From Paragonimus skrjabini miyazakii (taxonomy: Eukaryota; Platyhelminthes; Trematoda; Plagiorchiida; Troglotrematidae): a stretch of DNA of 64,000 bases. How positions within the stretch are numbered: the stretch's first letter is position 1; each line of letters begins with the position of its first letter. Positions 1-11,674 of this stretch are shown here, one piece after another. Below the pieces are notes generated by a model. The model did no database searches, was not told the DNA's origin, and saw only the letters and a list, made by a program, of their open reading frames with translations. The translations under genes and the position numbers were made by a program. The DNA lies in NCBI GenBank assembly GCA_014338405.1, contig JTDE01000041.1:62001-126000 (forward strand). Direction: 5' to 3'.

Positions 1-1079
1 CAGGAATAATACAAACAGAATCATTGCAGATGTTATCAGGGTTAGCAGAACAGTGACAAAACGCCTGTCAGTAATTTCTAAAACTATCTTCTTCAAATCA
101 ACAAATTATAGTTGAAACTTGATTATTCCCATTGTAAACATATACATTAGTTTAGTAAAAATTATTCTTGAGGTTATCGTTTCATTATTTCTGTCTTTGG
201 TCTACTGTATGATATGCTGTTCAGTGAAGTAATTTTCCATATCCATTCGATTTCAAGGTCATTGTATGAAATTTGTATTCACGCGTTACTCATCGTCAGT
301 AAAGAATTCAGTAAGCTTGGTTGAACGTGAGTCTCCTCAGAATAGAATTATGTTCCCAAAGAGAGAAACTTAGCCAATGAACTTATCGATCTACCCATCC
401 TGGATTTTCAAAAATATTGCTATTATTATACCAGTCAATTCCTAACAAGTGATAACGTCCAGATAAGATAGAATTTCATCAGCATGTGATTTACATACTG
501 CTGCGAGGTTCATTGCGTATTATTCGGACCATGGACAAACTTTTTCACAAATTATTGATTTTCATGGAAAATCAATCTTTATCCGAATCTTCATAACGTG
601 TTCAAGAAAAAATATTTGTGAACCGTACTAGATCGTTGGCTTAATCTCTAATGAGTGCCAGTCAGTTCACAATGATTGATGAGTACTTCCGATTGAATGT
701 TGACTTCACCATCCCCGATAATGTCGAACTAACAGGAAGTGCTACACTCTGTCAACTTCCGCCTTCTAACGATTCTATCAAACGTGCTGGGGGACTTAAA
801 AACAGAATTCTCACAAAACACAGGGAGGCCAATCGATCTTCCAAATAACGATACTTACGTCACTATCCACGGATTATACATGTTCATGGTTAGCTATTCT
901 AATCCTAGGGAGTTTACTGCCAAACATGTTTGCAAAAATCTTGTGTAGTAATGATAATTTTTTAGTCTTCCGACTGACAAGCCTGGCCGAAGGGTTGATG
1001 TCAGACTACCATTTGGAAAGGAACAGTGAAAAACAACATTTTCGATGATTTATCGGATGCTCGAAACAATTGTGTTGGA
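1..1079. other. No recognisable gene
   Basis: Two overlapping short reading frames (651-848 and 739-948, + strand) show no family resemblance and lack splice or start context. I see no repeat shared with the rest of the window. Confidence 0.5.
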
Positions 1080-1165
1080 AGAACTGCGCAGTAAACAAGC
1101 TCGTTTTTAGTGTTTCACCAACTGGCTACAGATAACATATTTTGTGGGTTCGATGGAAGTGATGG
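1080..1165 (-). repeat. P1 Penelope-like element terminal repeat (inverted upstream copy)
   Basis: On the + strand this segment reads GTAAACAAGCTCGTTTTTAG and then a diverged TTTCACCAACTGGC. It matches the start of the repeats at 47226 (GTGAACAAGCTCGTTTTTGG), 38650 and 6366. Relative to the PLE coding remnant that follows on + it lies upstream and inverted, the same layout as at 47727-47885. PLEs are known to carry such repeats in direct or inverted arrangement. The match is short and worn. Confidence 0.5.
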
Positions 1166-2126
1166 ATAACATATAACTGGAACGAGATATGTCAGTCAAT
1201 AGAGTATGTTACGCTTAATTCATGAGATTTCTTACACAATATTGATCATGTAAGTTGCAGGACCCATATGTGGACGATTACCGAGGAGATACTTTCAGAT
1301 TTGTTTCGCAAAAGAAAAGAATTCGAGGATGACGTTCGTCAGAAAGTGGCAAAAATACGATAAAAGAAGGTTTTACAACTTAAAAAGCTACTCAGCTTGA
1401 TCGAACGTGAGACTGAATTTCCGGGAAATCCTGTACAGTAAGTGTGTGATTTCTCCCCCCTACTTTTGGACAAGGTTGTTCTCGTAGTATTATTGTTAGG
1501 ATCAATATTCTGTTGTTCTAGGTAGTTAGAATGAGAGAACTTATCTGAAAGTCTTTATAACCAGTTGAGCGATTTGTAGTTATCGTCAACTATTAATGCT
1601 GAAATGCTCAAAGTAACCCTAGTTCAGTTATGTTATCAGTATTTAGCTCGAAAAGCAATGGCTAGAAACCTGGTGACAAAGAACCACTGCAGTGAGTAGG
1701 ACCGATCGTAATATACTGCTAACATCACTGCTATTCAGTGGTGGGGGCCAGAGCATAGATTTTGACATTAAAGTAGCTGCACGAAAAATACAAGAAGAAA
1801 CATTGGAGTGCAGAATTGTATGAAATGGTTCTTGACACTTAAAGAAACATGAAGCAACTGAGCATTGACGTCTGTAGCAACCGTGACGGTCTGGGTCCAG
1901 TACCGTTCACAGATGAGTATTGTTATTTGTTGTCTTGTTGGAACGCACAACTTACATGTTGCTTTCCTGAATAAATAACCCTTGTGCCGTCACCGTTCTT
2001 CGTTCACAACACCACTTTTGCGTCAACGAAGTCTTTAAGACCCTATAAAAATAAAGTTTATATCCACATCTGATAACTGTGCTGGGATAATCATCTTGAA
2101 TAAAGTCGATTCCTTAACTAAAATGC
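1166..2126 (+). other. Probable 5' part of the P1 element, unalignable
   Basis: The segment lies between the P1 tail-like repeat and the first recognisable RT block, where the PLE 5' UTR and N-terminal coding region should be. Stops are frequent in all frames and I could not match the usual N-terminal PLE block. Membership of the element is inferred from position only. Confidence 0.3.
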
Positions 2127-3580
2127 GTGCGTTATTGCGAGATAAGGCGAAATTCATCAAAATATGAAATGTATATAACAGAACAGCAGTTGCTGAGGTG
2201 TCTAACAAAAATGTCCAGATGTTTAGAACAAAGTGGCTCTACAACTTTTGAAAGAATTAGACCAGTAAGCACTGTAACTTCCCCATTCTACAATTTACCC
2301 AAATTATATCACAGCGGTGTACCATTAGGACCGTTTTCAAATATATACAGTTCTCCGTATCACGCAACGATAAAACGGCTCTACGCTGTTAAGGCCAGCT
2401 CATTGAAACTACTGAGTTTCTCAGACAGCATATTGAAAATAAACAAAAAAACGTGCGAATACCAGTAGGAGAACTAATGCAGTTACTATATCGCTGCATA
2501 TACTACGTTCATTTTAAGTTCTCCGGCAAGTTCTAACGTCAAAATAACCGGTTACTTATGGAACCTTCACTAGGCCCATCATTGGTTGAAATCTTTATGG
2601 CAAAGCTAGAGTGTAGTTCATTAGCTGAACAAATAAAATCAGTCATTCTTTACTAATGTTATGTAGACGATATTACTTGTGTGGAAGATGTATCTGAAGG
2701 CCACAGAGAGATATGGACACACTTCAATTCTGTGTATAAAAATATGCATTTTGCTTAAGAACCCGAATTACCCGTAGGTAAAGCATTCCTAGACATGCTC
2801 ACATTATAACGGAAGTTGTATTCTAAGGCAACCGGGAAGAGCCAGTCTACAAATGTCAACAGTTTCACACCACCAGGACAAAAGAGGAATCTAATCCGAT
2901 ATCTGATAGACAGGGCTGCAAACGTATGTTAGAACGACATAAATGAAAACCAGAGACGGTTTTTACTTAACTCAGTCGATAAAAATGGCTGTTCATAAAA
3001 GTATGCGGACAAATACGAAGGCAGGCAAATTACAAATTGCGGAAAAAAGTCTGTTTACATTTCCTTGTTCTTCAAGGACGATAGCGTCACTGAAAGCGTA
3101 ACCAAGATGCATAGTTTGGCAAATCATAACACAGACTTCGTAATTCAGCTGCGTTTCTGTTTTACCTCCTCATCAGTGTTGCGCATTCAGTTGAAAATTA
3201 TTTCGCCTGTGCATTCTACCTACCTCCATGTTTACCGTTTCGTTTATTTTTGGGGATCAAACCGATCAGGCCGAACAAAACATCGTACATCCGAACGCAT
3301 TCAGCAGCATAAACCCGTGTGGTTAAAGCAAAGATTGATAGGGTCCTGTTTGTCTGCAGTCATGGTGCCTTTTATCGAGTCGAAACATCTGATCAATCCG
3401 ACCGATACGTTCGAGCCTTTCTATCGAATGTGGAATATAATCGATGCATGTCAAAGGTCATATGCTGGTAACCACAGAGGCCACTGCAATTTGCCAACAT
3501 TCACCACTACTGTGAGCCAAAAAACGTTCAAACATCAAACCCTTTATAGCCTTACGCACATACCCAGATTACAGTAAATG
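2127..3580 (+). pseudogene. Decayed Penelope-like element (family P1), RT plus GIY-YIG remnant
   Basis: Several collinear fragments in shifting frames match the order expected of a PLE polyprotein. At 2127-2468 a 113-residue open stretch holds the finger/palm block with FYNLPKLYHSGVPLGP and SSPYHAT. From 2558 comes MEPSLGPSLVEIFMAKLE (RT motif B region), then after an in-frame stop YVDDI at 2660 (RT motif C, catalytic DD kept). The thumb-region block FLDMLT lies near 2786 and is followed by the usual Q-K-R and R-A segment. Near 3065-3180 FFKDDSVTESV matches the linker, and SGRTKHRTSERIQQHKPVWL (about 3267-3330) is the GIY-YIG core, whose first Tyr is lost. Stops (for example TAA near 2654) and frameshifts break it. 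PLEs insert by target-primed reverse transcription using the GIY-YIG nuclease. This copy is dead. The P1 assignment rests on the similar GIY-YIG form and the upstream tail. Nothing before 2127 could be aligned beyond the tail at 1080-1165. Confidence 0.85.
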
Positions 3581-6365
3581 CACAGACGTGACGCTTCTTC
3601 CGCAAGCTTCGTGCAACTCACGTGATCAGTGATATGTAGCCAAATCACTTGAAGAAAACCAGACAGACACCACTGACTGACATCTCTCGTGCCAGTGACA
3701 TGATATATATCATCTCTATCGAACCCATATAAATAAGCTATATGTAGCCTGGTAATGTAACGCCAAAAGCGAGTCTGTCTGCTATGCGCTTTTCTCATGA
3801 ATAAATCCGGCGCACTCATAGTACTGGAACATTTGTATAAGTTCATTGGGGGGAAGGGTAGATAGTATAACAATGGAATAAGAGATGTCAATCATTAATG
3901 TCTGCTTTGTTCTATTCATGAGACCTTGCTAGGCAAGGTAGAGAGCGTGAACTGTGAAAAGTTCGCAAAAGAAGCATTACGTTCACATACTCATTCTCTG
4001 TTTACCCTAATTACATCGCCACAGAAAGTTCAATGTTTTGGCTGGTGGTCTGTAAGCGCGTAGTGGCGGTAAGCGTAGGCAAAATTGCAACAGCCTCCAC
4101 AGTTGCCAGCATACGATTTTTGACGTGCTTCGGATCTTCAGCGCGACTTGATAAATCCGCTTGAACGGATCAGTCGGACTGACTAGATTGTCAGTCTAGA
4201 ATAATGGTGCTAATTACTCTAACTGGTTTTTGATGTGTTGAATACGATCGATGATGAATTTGAAAATTCCACCAGCACTTCCGCGCTGGCATGAACCAGT
4301 ACTCAGAATAGTCGAGAGGAGTACTGCTCTACATAATGTGACCATTCGTGTAGATCAAACACTGGATTGTGGATGCAAGGATGAAGGACAACAGAAAGCT
4401 GGCGGTCAGGCTGCCACTGTTTTGAACTACTCCGACGATAGGTACAACTTTCCAATCGGTTTCAGCTAACACATAAGGCAGGCGCATTCCGTCTACCGCA
4501 TCTGGGAAGAGTTCAGATAGATCAAACCGCTGGATCTAACTGGTTTTAGCAGAAGTCAGCTTCTGTTTTCAGACCTGCCCCATACTAAAATTTCCATCAT
4601 GGTACAAACAAAATCCATATTGAACATGCATGTTTCCCAAGCCTTCCTTCACAATTGGCGACATGCTGTTGATGTCGCCAGAATACACACAACCAGAAAG
4701 TAGATAAGAAAGGACAATTACGCGGTTACTCAGATTCTGATCACCATATAAAGAAGGCTGAATCCTTTGCAGTTTAGTTCTGGGAACTGAAGAGCTGATC
4801 ACAAAACAAATCGTGACCTTCGGAATAATTCAAACGAGTTATAGTCCCAGGTGTTGACGACTCAACCGATTCAGCCCTTGGAATAATCCCTGGTCGACAT
4901 GGCTACTAGCTAGAAAACATCGATTATCTTGAAGCGAATAAAAAGTACTGTTCCAGGTTTGGGTAAGTTGTTTCCCTGGCCGAATATTTCAAACTGATCC
5001 TGTTGACTGATTGTTGTCTAGTCCACCTCTGCCGCTCTCACATCACGCTTTTCTCCAACGTGAACAGCCCTTCCTCCCTCAAGGATTTGTGACTCATTGC
5101 TTTAACATTGGTGAGTTGGTTCTACAAGCTACTAGCTGATCGTTGGAACACGTGCTCGCGACTGAACTTTCTCCAATTTGTATTTCTACATTGTGATGGT
5201 TGCCTCGAGACGGCCGTGCTACTTTATGCGTTGCCTTGAACTCAAGGTCGGTATTTTGGGCCTGTGTGCAGCTTTATTAAGGCGTCCAGGCGTCTGCTTC
5301 TATCTTGCGTGACTCATTCACCAGCATGGCCCAGGCTTTCGGTGTTTCTCCACATTTAACGCATTGTAGTATCAATTCCAATAGCAATGCGTCCGCCATC
5401 TTCGAATGAACCGCACTCCGGTTCCAGCACGATGTTCTCCCGCGTGGCCCATAACTACTTCCGCTGTTCATCGTGGCAGTGAATTATGCACTAGCGTTAT
5501 TGCGACCGGAGTTTGGCTAATAGTTCCACGACACTGTGGTAAGCGGTTTTGCTTGTGCTGGTGATTTGATTTCACTAAAATAGAATCCAGCGCCCCTCTC
5601 GGTGACGGTTACAACCACAAGGAAGATCAACATTCGATCGACAAAATATGTCACCATTTGTAGTGGCCATGAACACCATGGGACAGCTATTGCTGGAGAA
5701 TCTATTCAGTTAGATCCGGACACTAGCCACTCATTGAGAACCACCGAAACACCAATCTACCTGGGTATCTGGCTAAACTGAAATTGTTTTCACTAGAAGT
5801 TTCCACCAATCACCATCTGCAACTTTGTACAATACTGGATGGGATTACCATAAACGCCCCAGAGGCCGCATTAATGCGTGTATTTTCTGAGACAGCATCC
5901 TTTTCTTAATATGGATCACCTGCTAGTTTTGAGCTCAGTCCACTGCAATAAGCTCAAAGCTATGAACCATAGAAACTATCCGTTTTTCGGCGGCAACGTC
6001 GCCTTCCAAGAGACGCCACAACCAGTTATGTTCACACGTCAACTTTCCTGAACGGCCTAAGTGTTGCGAATTAATTTGCGACTGCTTTTAATCTGCAGAA
6101 AGCAAAAATGAGAATACCATCTTCTGGTCAATATTTACTCTTGAGGAAGGTGGCCAAAAATGATTAATTTTGGTCCTAATTTAAAGGAATTAAATGTTGC
6201 CGTGCGTCTTCTGAATGCGTTTTGTTATATCAGACAGATGCTTGCTATTCATATATTAGAGATAATTAACTTGTTCCTATGGACCTAAATCGTCCTTCTT
6301 TTACGAAAACCATCGTCGTTTTGATTTGTTGGAACACCGTGAATACGCCTGGAGTAGTCACGAAA
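3581..6365. other. Gene-poor interval with one short ORF of note
   Basis: No transposon family was recognised here. A 115-codon open frame on - (3544-3891) overlaps the PLE 3' end and matches nothing I know. Small perfect hairpins occur near 4172-4195 (GACTGAC/GTCAGTC) and in the 4545-4570 area (CAGAAG/CTTCTG). The ORF at 5277-5471 is listed separately. Confidence 0.5.
5277..5471 (-). CDS. Short ORF of unknown function with a poly(A) signal at its stop
   Basis: This 64-residue frame starts MNSGSSYGPRGR in the context CACGATGA and ends ADAWTP. Its TAA stop is embedded in TTAATAAAGC, so a consensus AATAAA signal overlaps the stop codon. The composition is gene-like (Arg, Ser and Trp rich, with the acidic/basic stretch NESRKIEADAW), and there is one CxxC pair (CVKC). 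No signal peptide, membrane segment or known domain is visible. Neighbours are anonymous. A chance ORF is the main alternative. A terminal exon or a small transcribed gene is possible. Confidence 0.2.
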   Translation of the reverse strand: MNSGSSYGPRGRTSCWNRSAVHSKMADALLLELILQCVKCGETPKAWAMLVNESRKIEADAWTP

Positions 6366-6760
6366 ATAAACGCGTGGCAAACATGGTTGTTTTCAGTGCT
6401 TCATCATCAGGCTAAATACATTGCTCCAGTGGGATAAGGGATGGGATCATCATCCAATGTTACAAGCTTGAGGATCAGTAAAATCCAGTTGGTCTGCGGT
6501 CATGGCGTATATAATCGGATGGAACACTCTGACTAACTTGGTCACTTCGTTTAAATCAATCCGTCGAGTCTGTGGGAGCAATCGAATTGAGTCGAAGGTC
6601 GATTACGAGCCGTCTCAGATGCTTTCTTAATCCACTTACGCTTATCCGAATTATGCGTGCAAAGCAACTGGTCAAAACACTGTACCTCCCTTGCATCCAT
6701 ACCCCCTAACAGATATTTTACGTACCCGTGCCGATCTTTACAATCCACGTGATTGATATT
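6366..6760 (-). mobile_element. P1 Penelope-like element 3' end: GIY-YIG remnant plus terminal tail
   Basis: On - an open frame (6551-6748) contains KWIKKASETARNRPSTQFD followed by CSHRLDGLI. This matches the PLE stretch after the GIY-YIG core, where a KWL block is followed by an R-P-S-S segment and a conserved H. Downstream on the same strand, 6366-6470 reads GCCTGATGATGAAGCACTGA and then AAACAACCATGTTTGCCACG, the same tail as at 38650 and 47226. The RT part is missing, so this is a 5'-truncated insertion or a deletion remnant. Divergence is high, so boundaries are approximate. Confidence 0.6.
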
Positions 6761-9032
6761 GCATAACTAGACCATACCACACTCACTTGGCATTGATGGC
6801 TACTCTACTGATGCACTACCCTGGCAAATCTATATAAATACACTATATTTAGCTCGATTGTGAACCATTGAAAATGAACCTGCATGATGCGCGTTTTTTC
6901 CGGTTTGATATGTCACTTGCGATCGAAACCCATGCCAATAAAGCGTCAAGCTATAGGGAGAATTCAAAGTATTTTTATATTGCAGATGATCGTCTCGTTT
7001 CGACAATTACCTTGGTAAATGTAGTGTTCTTTTCGGTTCACTCGATGTACGTATGCGACTTAGTCGATAAGAATAGGTTCCAAGGCATATTTTCCGTAAA
7101 AAGCTTAAGTTACTACACCAATTTTCCAAACATGCTCAATATGATTTTCAGTACAGATCAGTCTGTTTTAACAGCCTAGATGTGAATATTTCAGTACCGT
7201 TATAGTCTATGGTTTCCGCATATTTCTTATTCGTGTCACGGCTGTCGACAGGGTTGACAAAATCATACGTTTCAATATCACAATGATAATAAAAAATAAC
7301 CTGTGTGCAATTTGCCCATATTCTTTCAGAAATATTTTTATTTTCCAAATACTGTACAAATTTTAACGTACACAATGGTGGCTAATGTGTTTTCATAACA
7401 ATCGGACATATCTACAGCGTTTTAGATAAATTATGCTAATCAAGATTACGTGAATTCCTCGGAATAAACGTCGTTAAAATATAAATCCTTTTACTCAGAA
7501 AGGAAAGCTAATTTATTTGCCTTGTGTAAGTGTTTATGTCCAGATAATCAATGTTTCTGAACTGTAGAAACTGCTCGACGTTGCTCAGATCTACGCCAAT
7601 CTGTACTATTTGCAAAAACGTCGAATTTTCCCTCGCAGGGTTTAGAGAGGCTGATCAACGTAGAACATTACGGTGATGTAAAACTAGACAGCAGAAAAGC
7701 AGCGTGTTTCGTCCAATTTTAAGCCGGTTCTTCTTCAACCCCAAAACGTTTTCTGAGTTTACGATTTTTATGATTGTGAACCGTTTTGCCGTTTGTGGTT
7801 ACCTGATAACGACCAATGAATGTTTGTTGCAGAGTGACTGTGTATTTTCTTTCTGTGTTTAAATTTCGTCACATATCAATTTGGGCTTTCGGAAATACAA
7901 ACGGCTATAGTAAATCTTTAGTGACTATTTCATAAGCAAGGCATATCAATTGCTAAAACTTAAGCAACCCGTCTCTCAGACTTTACCAATAATCGTTTTT
8001 ATTTTTGGCCGCTGTTAATTTTTTGTTTTAATCGCAAATTTATCAGCATTAACCTGGAAGTTCAAATGTGTTCTTGTACAAGTGGTTTTTGTTAGGGTAT
8101 GCCTCTGCGATTTATTTTCCTGGTGACGTGTACCATATCTTTCGTTACTGTGTCTTATAGTGTCCACATAGAACAGATTTATATTGCAGACCTACAATAT
8201 GCTGGGTCGTACTTCTGAAACTTAGGAATCTAAGTGCCATTTAGCCAAGACGTTTTGCTGTTCCACGTTTGTTCATTAGTAAGATAGCGTAATTTTTCGC
8301 AGCGAGTACTGACAGTTATGTGAAACAATCTGAAAACACTGGAACACTTATTCACAATCTTAAAGAAATTTTGTGATATGTTGTATGACCCAATGGTTTA
8401 TACATAAGAATATTGATATTTTTCCCACAAAATTTGAATTGTCAAATTATGTGTACGAGATTAGTGATATGAACGTTACGCAACCTAAACAGTTTAAATC
8501 GCTAATTTATTAAATCCCGGCGTTTTATGCTCTCTTTTAAATGTAACAGTATTCTCAGAAAACAATGTTTTTATTTAACCATTTTTAGTTTATTGAAGGT
8601 CGTTAGGATATTAGTTTAAAAACTTGAAATACTTGACAACAACATTCAAGTGACTAGCTTGAATTCAAGCAGGGTTTGGCTTCTAGTGTGAAAAAAAAGT
8701 TACATTTGAGGGCGTTTCAGGCTGACATTTTCATGACAGCGCCGAGGTTCTTATGTTACGCAAGTTCAGAAGTTGAGTATAATTACCTCACTTTCTGTGC
8801 AACCACTTACATCTTGGTATTATTGGAAATACTTGTCAGTGCACTATATCCATTATGGTATGTTACAGATTAGAATATGGAATGGTATGTACAGTTTACT
8901 CATTTAAGTAACATGGTATAAAAAAGGTAATTGTAAACCTGAATAATTATTCAAGTTGACGCTAAACTCTCACCATAGTTTTACTAAAAGAACAATCTAA
9001 CTTTGTTTACTCAAGCACAAACAAAGAGTTGT
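6761..9032. other. AT-rich interval, nothing recognised
   Basis: Frames of 103 codons at 6868-7179 (+) and 75 codons at 7148-7375 (-) overlap and resemble no family. From about 7.4 to 8.7 kb the sequence is T-rich with stops in all frames. No repeat was found that is shared with other parts of the window. Confidence 0.5.
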
Positions 9033-9345
9033 AGTTAACATAAATAACATTTACCGTGTCTCCTTTAGAGCTAATCAGATATCCAATGGTTACTCGCAAT
9101 CAAATGTGACTGAACGACTTTATCTGATGATTCGGTCCTGCCTAATCTGAGGGTTATGGTTCAGTGGACAGATGGCTGACGTTCTACTCTCGATCATAAC
9201 GAAACTATACACTACCAACGGGCTCTAACGACGGCAAAAATCGGGTCTTTTGCGGTTTTCGAAAGGGATCGAGTTAAATATCTGTAAAAATGTGACAGCT
9301 GCTTGTAATACTGTCAGTTAATTCCTCGAACCGGGTAGACGGAGT
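9033..9345 (+). mobile_element. SINE-A, old degenerate copy
   Basis: The copy aligns end to end with the copy at 63273-63626. Shared landmarks in order are GTGTCTCCTTTAGAGC near 9056, GGTTACTCGCAATCAAATG, GATTCGGTCCTGCCTAATCT, an A-box-like ATGGTTCAGTGG near 9156, CACTACC...GGGCTCTAACG (worn hammerhead) near 9209, TTTTCGAAAGGG and TGACAGCTGC near 9300. The ribozyme core is destroyed and the B box is not recognisable. The number of differences marks it as one of the oldest copies here. Confidence 0.7.
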
Positions 9346-11662
9346 TCAACGGAACCAAATATTATCAACCAAATTAATGAATATTCATCTGGTCGCTTAT
9401 ACTGTACAGTAACCTTGAAAACGTGGTACTCATTCGAAATAAGTAACTTCAAGAAGACTTACTTTACTAGGTAATGTTAGAAGGAATCACTGAGTGGCAA
9501 AGTGGCGAATCCTAAGTAGATTTGCTTAGTCCTTGTAGAGAACATGTTTACTTTTGTGAAATAACATACGGCTGGTGTAAAATATCCACAGCTTCTCCAA
9601 CTAAATTGGTCCAGATGAGTTGACTACAACCTGCTCGGTTGCTTCCTTGCTAATTATTTCTAAGTTCGTTGACGATCACCTTTTATCCAGAGAACCTATG
9701 GTAGGGATTTATCGCTTTAAAAGTAATAGCGGATTAAATGTCGTTTGTGCTTTGTTTGGCCCTATCTAAAATCCCGGGACACCGTGACAGACGAATTTTG
9801 CTCTACAAGCCCTCCTTTGTCGAAGTGTGCAGGCTCCATTTTTGTCACTTCTCTCATGACTTGACCAAAGGGGATTTCCCGCTGTCTGTTGTGACTAACT
9901 TTCGGCGTGATGTCGGTTTGCTGATGTGTTGTGCTTGCCTGATGGATGCTAACCACATTGCCGGACTCTGATTGCTTATTTTTAACTTGCACCCGGTCCT
10001 GCCATACAATTTCGTCTGTTCCCTGTTTAATCTGTTCTACATCCCAACAAATATTGTTATTCTGTTGTTCCCGGCAAATCATGATGATAACCATTATATT
10101 CATTGAACACACTTGTTTGTTTTATTATCACTAACCGTTTCGTGGTCTTGTTGCTTATATCCAACCACGTCATGTGCACCAATCTGATCTGCGACTGTCA
10201 GTTCATAATTTTGTCATGTCTCATCAATGGTATTTTTCCATCAGTTGCAACGGCATATCATCTGGTACGGTTCAGTGAACCATTCTAACTTCTAAGGCCA
10301 TCCCCCCTTTCCTAACGTGTCCAGGTTTCAGTATGCCATTAGTTCTACAAATCGATTGTGTTTTGGGGCCGATTGCTGCACTTCTATGGATTGCGTTGGT
10401 TACATATTTTGACACCAAGTACTATTTTACCTACGGACTTTGTACAGTTGGGGCTTACAACAGAAGTCAAAATCAAGGTTTGTTATGTCCATATTAACTT
10501 ACAAGAGCGCTAGCAGTCTTTGGGATGGTTGTTTCTGTCGTTGGTTTGAATCCAGCTGACGTCCAAATTGTTCCCAATTGGGTCTTACTTACATGATTTT
10601 CTACCACACTAGTATCTTCATAGCAATCCCCAGCGTTCGGCACCTGGACTGGTTTATCTACTTATGCCAATCAAGCTAACTGACGCTAACCATTCGTACT
10701 ATCGACATCAATCCATCACTCGTGTTTGGCGGTGGGATGTGGTCAAAATTACTACACCGTACGGATCGATCCCGATATAGTACAGAATTAACAACAAATA
10801 TACTGAATTTACTCCAATGTATGGAACCGAAGTGTATCGATGAGACTGACCCAGCGACCCAGCGGGGTTGTTATATATGCAGTGCGGAACCAGTTACTTC
10901 ATTTGGCTGGTCTGTGATTAGACGTAACTAATCGTGACAACCTAGTTGTCTTGCATTTTTTGGCTGCAGTTCCAGACCATTTTGACCGCCTGTACATGTC
11001 AGCAAATCGATAAGATGTGGTGTTCTAACACGTGTTCTGTGTCTCTACTTGAGATAGGGGCCCTGTCCATATTTGGCCTACATGACTGAGTTAAAATGTT
11101 TCCTCCGCTGGCGTTGTTTCAACCATCCGCACAACGTGGAGTGAATGAACCGTAGTGCACAAAAGACAATTTGGCTATCCGCACACAGAAGCAAACTAAA
11201 CCATCAGGAGTGAAGACAGTATAGTTTAGTTGCGTTTCTCATGTACGTCGACAGCAAGCAATGAGTTTTTTGTCTGAAAGTACACTACCTTATCCCCACA
11301 AACGTTTCTTCCAAACTAGGGAGGCTTTATTCAAAATACCAATCAGAAACGACAAATGCGTCCATCTGCAAAACCTAGCCAAGACCAGATTGCAAACATA
11401 ATCAGTTTATTTTAAGTTGAACATACCCGACAGTGCTACTTGAATCAGAGACTAGCGTCGTCAGAGAGCTAGAACAATGTATTGCACACTGGTTTGCGTT
11501 CATCAAACAAAGGAACACACTATTAACTATTCGAGCACAAATTGTTTAGATTCAAAAGTCTTATTCTGTCCACAGACATTTTTGTTTAATCCCGAACTAA
11601 AATTTTTGCAGAAATAAGAAATGATTATAATGGATGAAAGGGTTATTTTCTAATCGGTCTTC
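9346..11662. other. Interval without recognised elements; a weak exon candidate inside
   Basis: Several short open frames rich in hydrophobic residues occur between 9738 and 10480 on +, and a 116-codon frame lies on - (9762-10112). None matches a family. One splice-flanked segment at 10332-10477 is listed separately. Confidence 0.4.
10332..10477 (+). other. Candidate exon encoding one membrane-like segment
   Basis: An open stretch begins with ATG at 10333 and includes the hydrophobic run LGPIAALLWIALVTYF, then DTKYYFTYGLCTVGAYNRS. It is preceded by a pyrimidine-rich tract ending in AG (CCCCCCTTTCC near 10301-10312, AG at 10323-10324 or 10330-10331) and followed by a donor-like CAAG/GTTTGT at 10477/10478. 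The frame closes soon after the donor, as an exon would. No protein family was recognised. Such signals occur by chance, so this is only a pointer. Confidence 0.2.
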
Positions 11663-11674
11663 AAATGCTACTTT
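11663..11674. repeat. Target-site duplication, left copy (SINE-A1)
   Basis: AAATGCTACTTT is repeated exactly at 12015-12026 on the other side of the SINE. A perfect 12-bp direct repeat is what LINE-mediated retroposition leaves and it fixes the ends of the inserted unit. Confidence 0.85.

Noticed and set aside
3544..3891. 115-codon frame on - as a gene
   Set aside because: It overlaps the 3' end of the PLE remnant on the opposite strand and has no recognisable domain.
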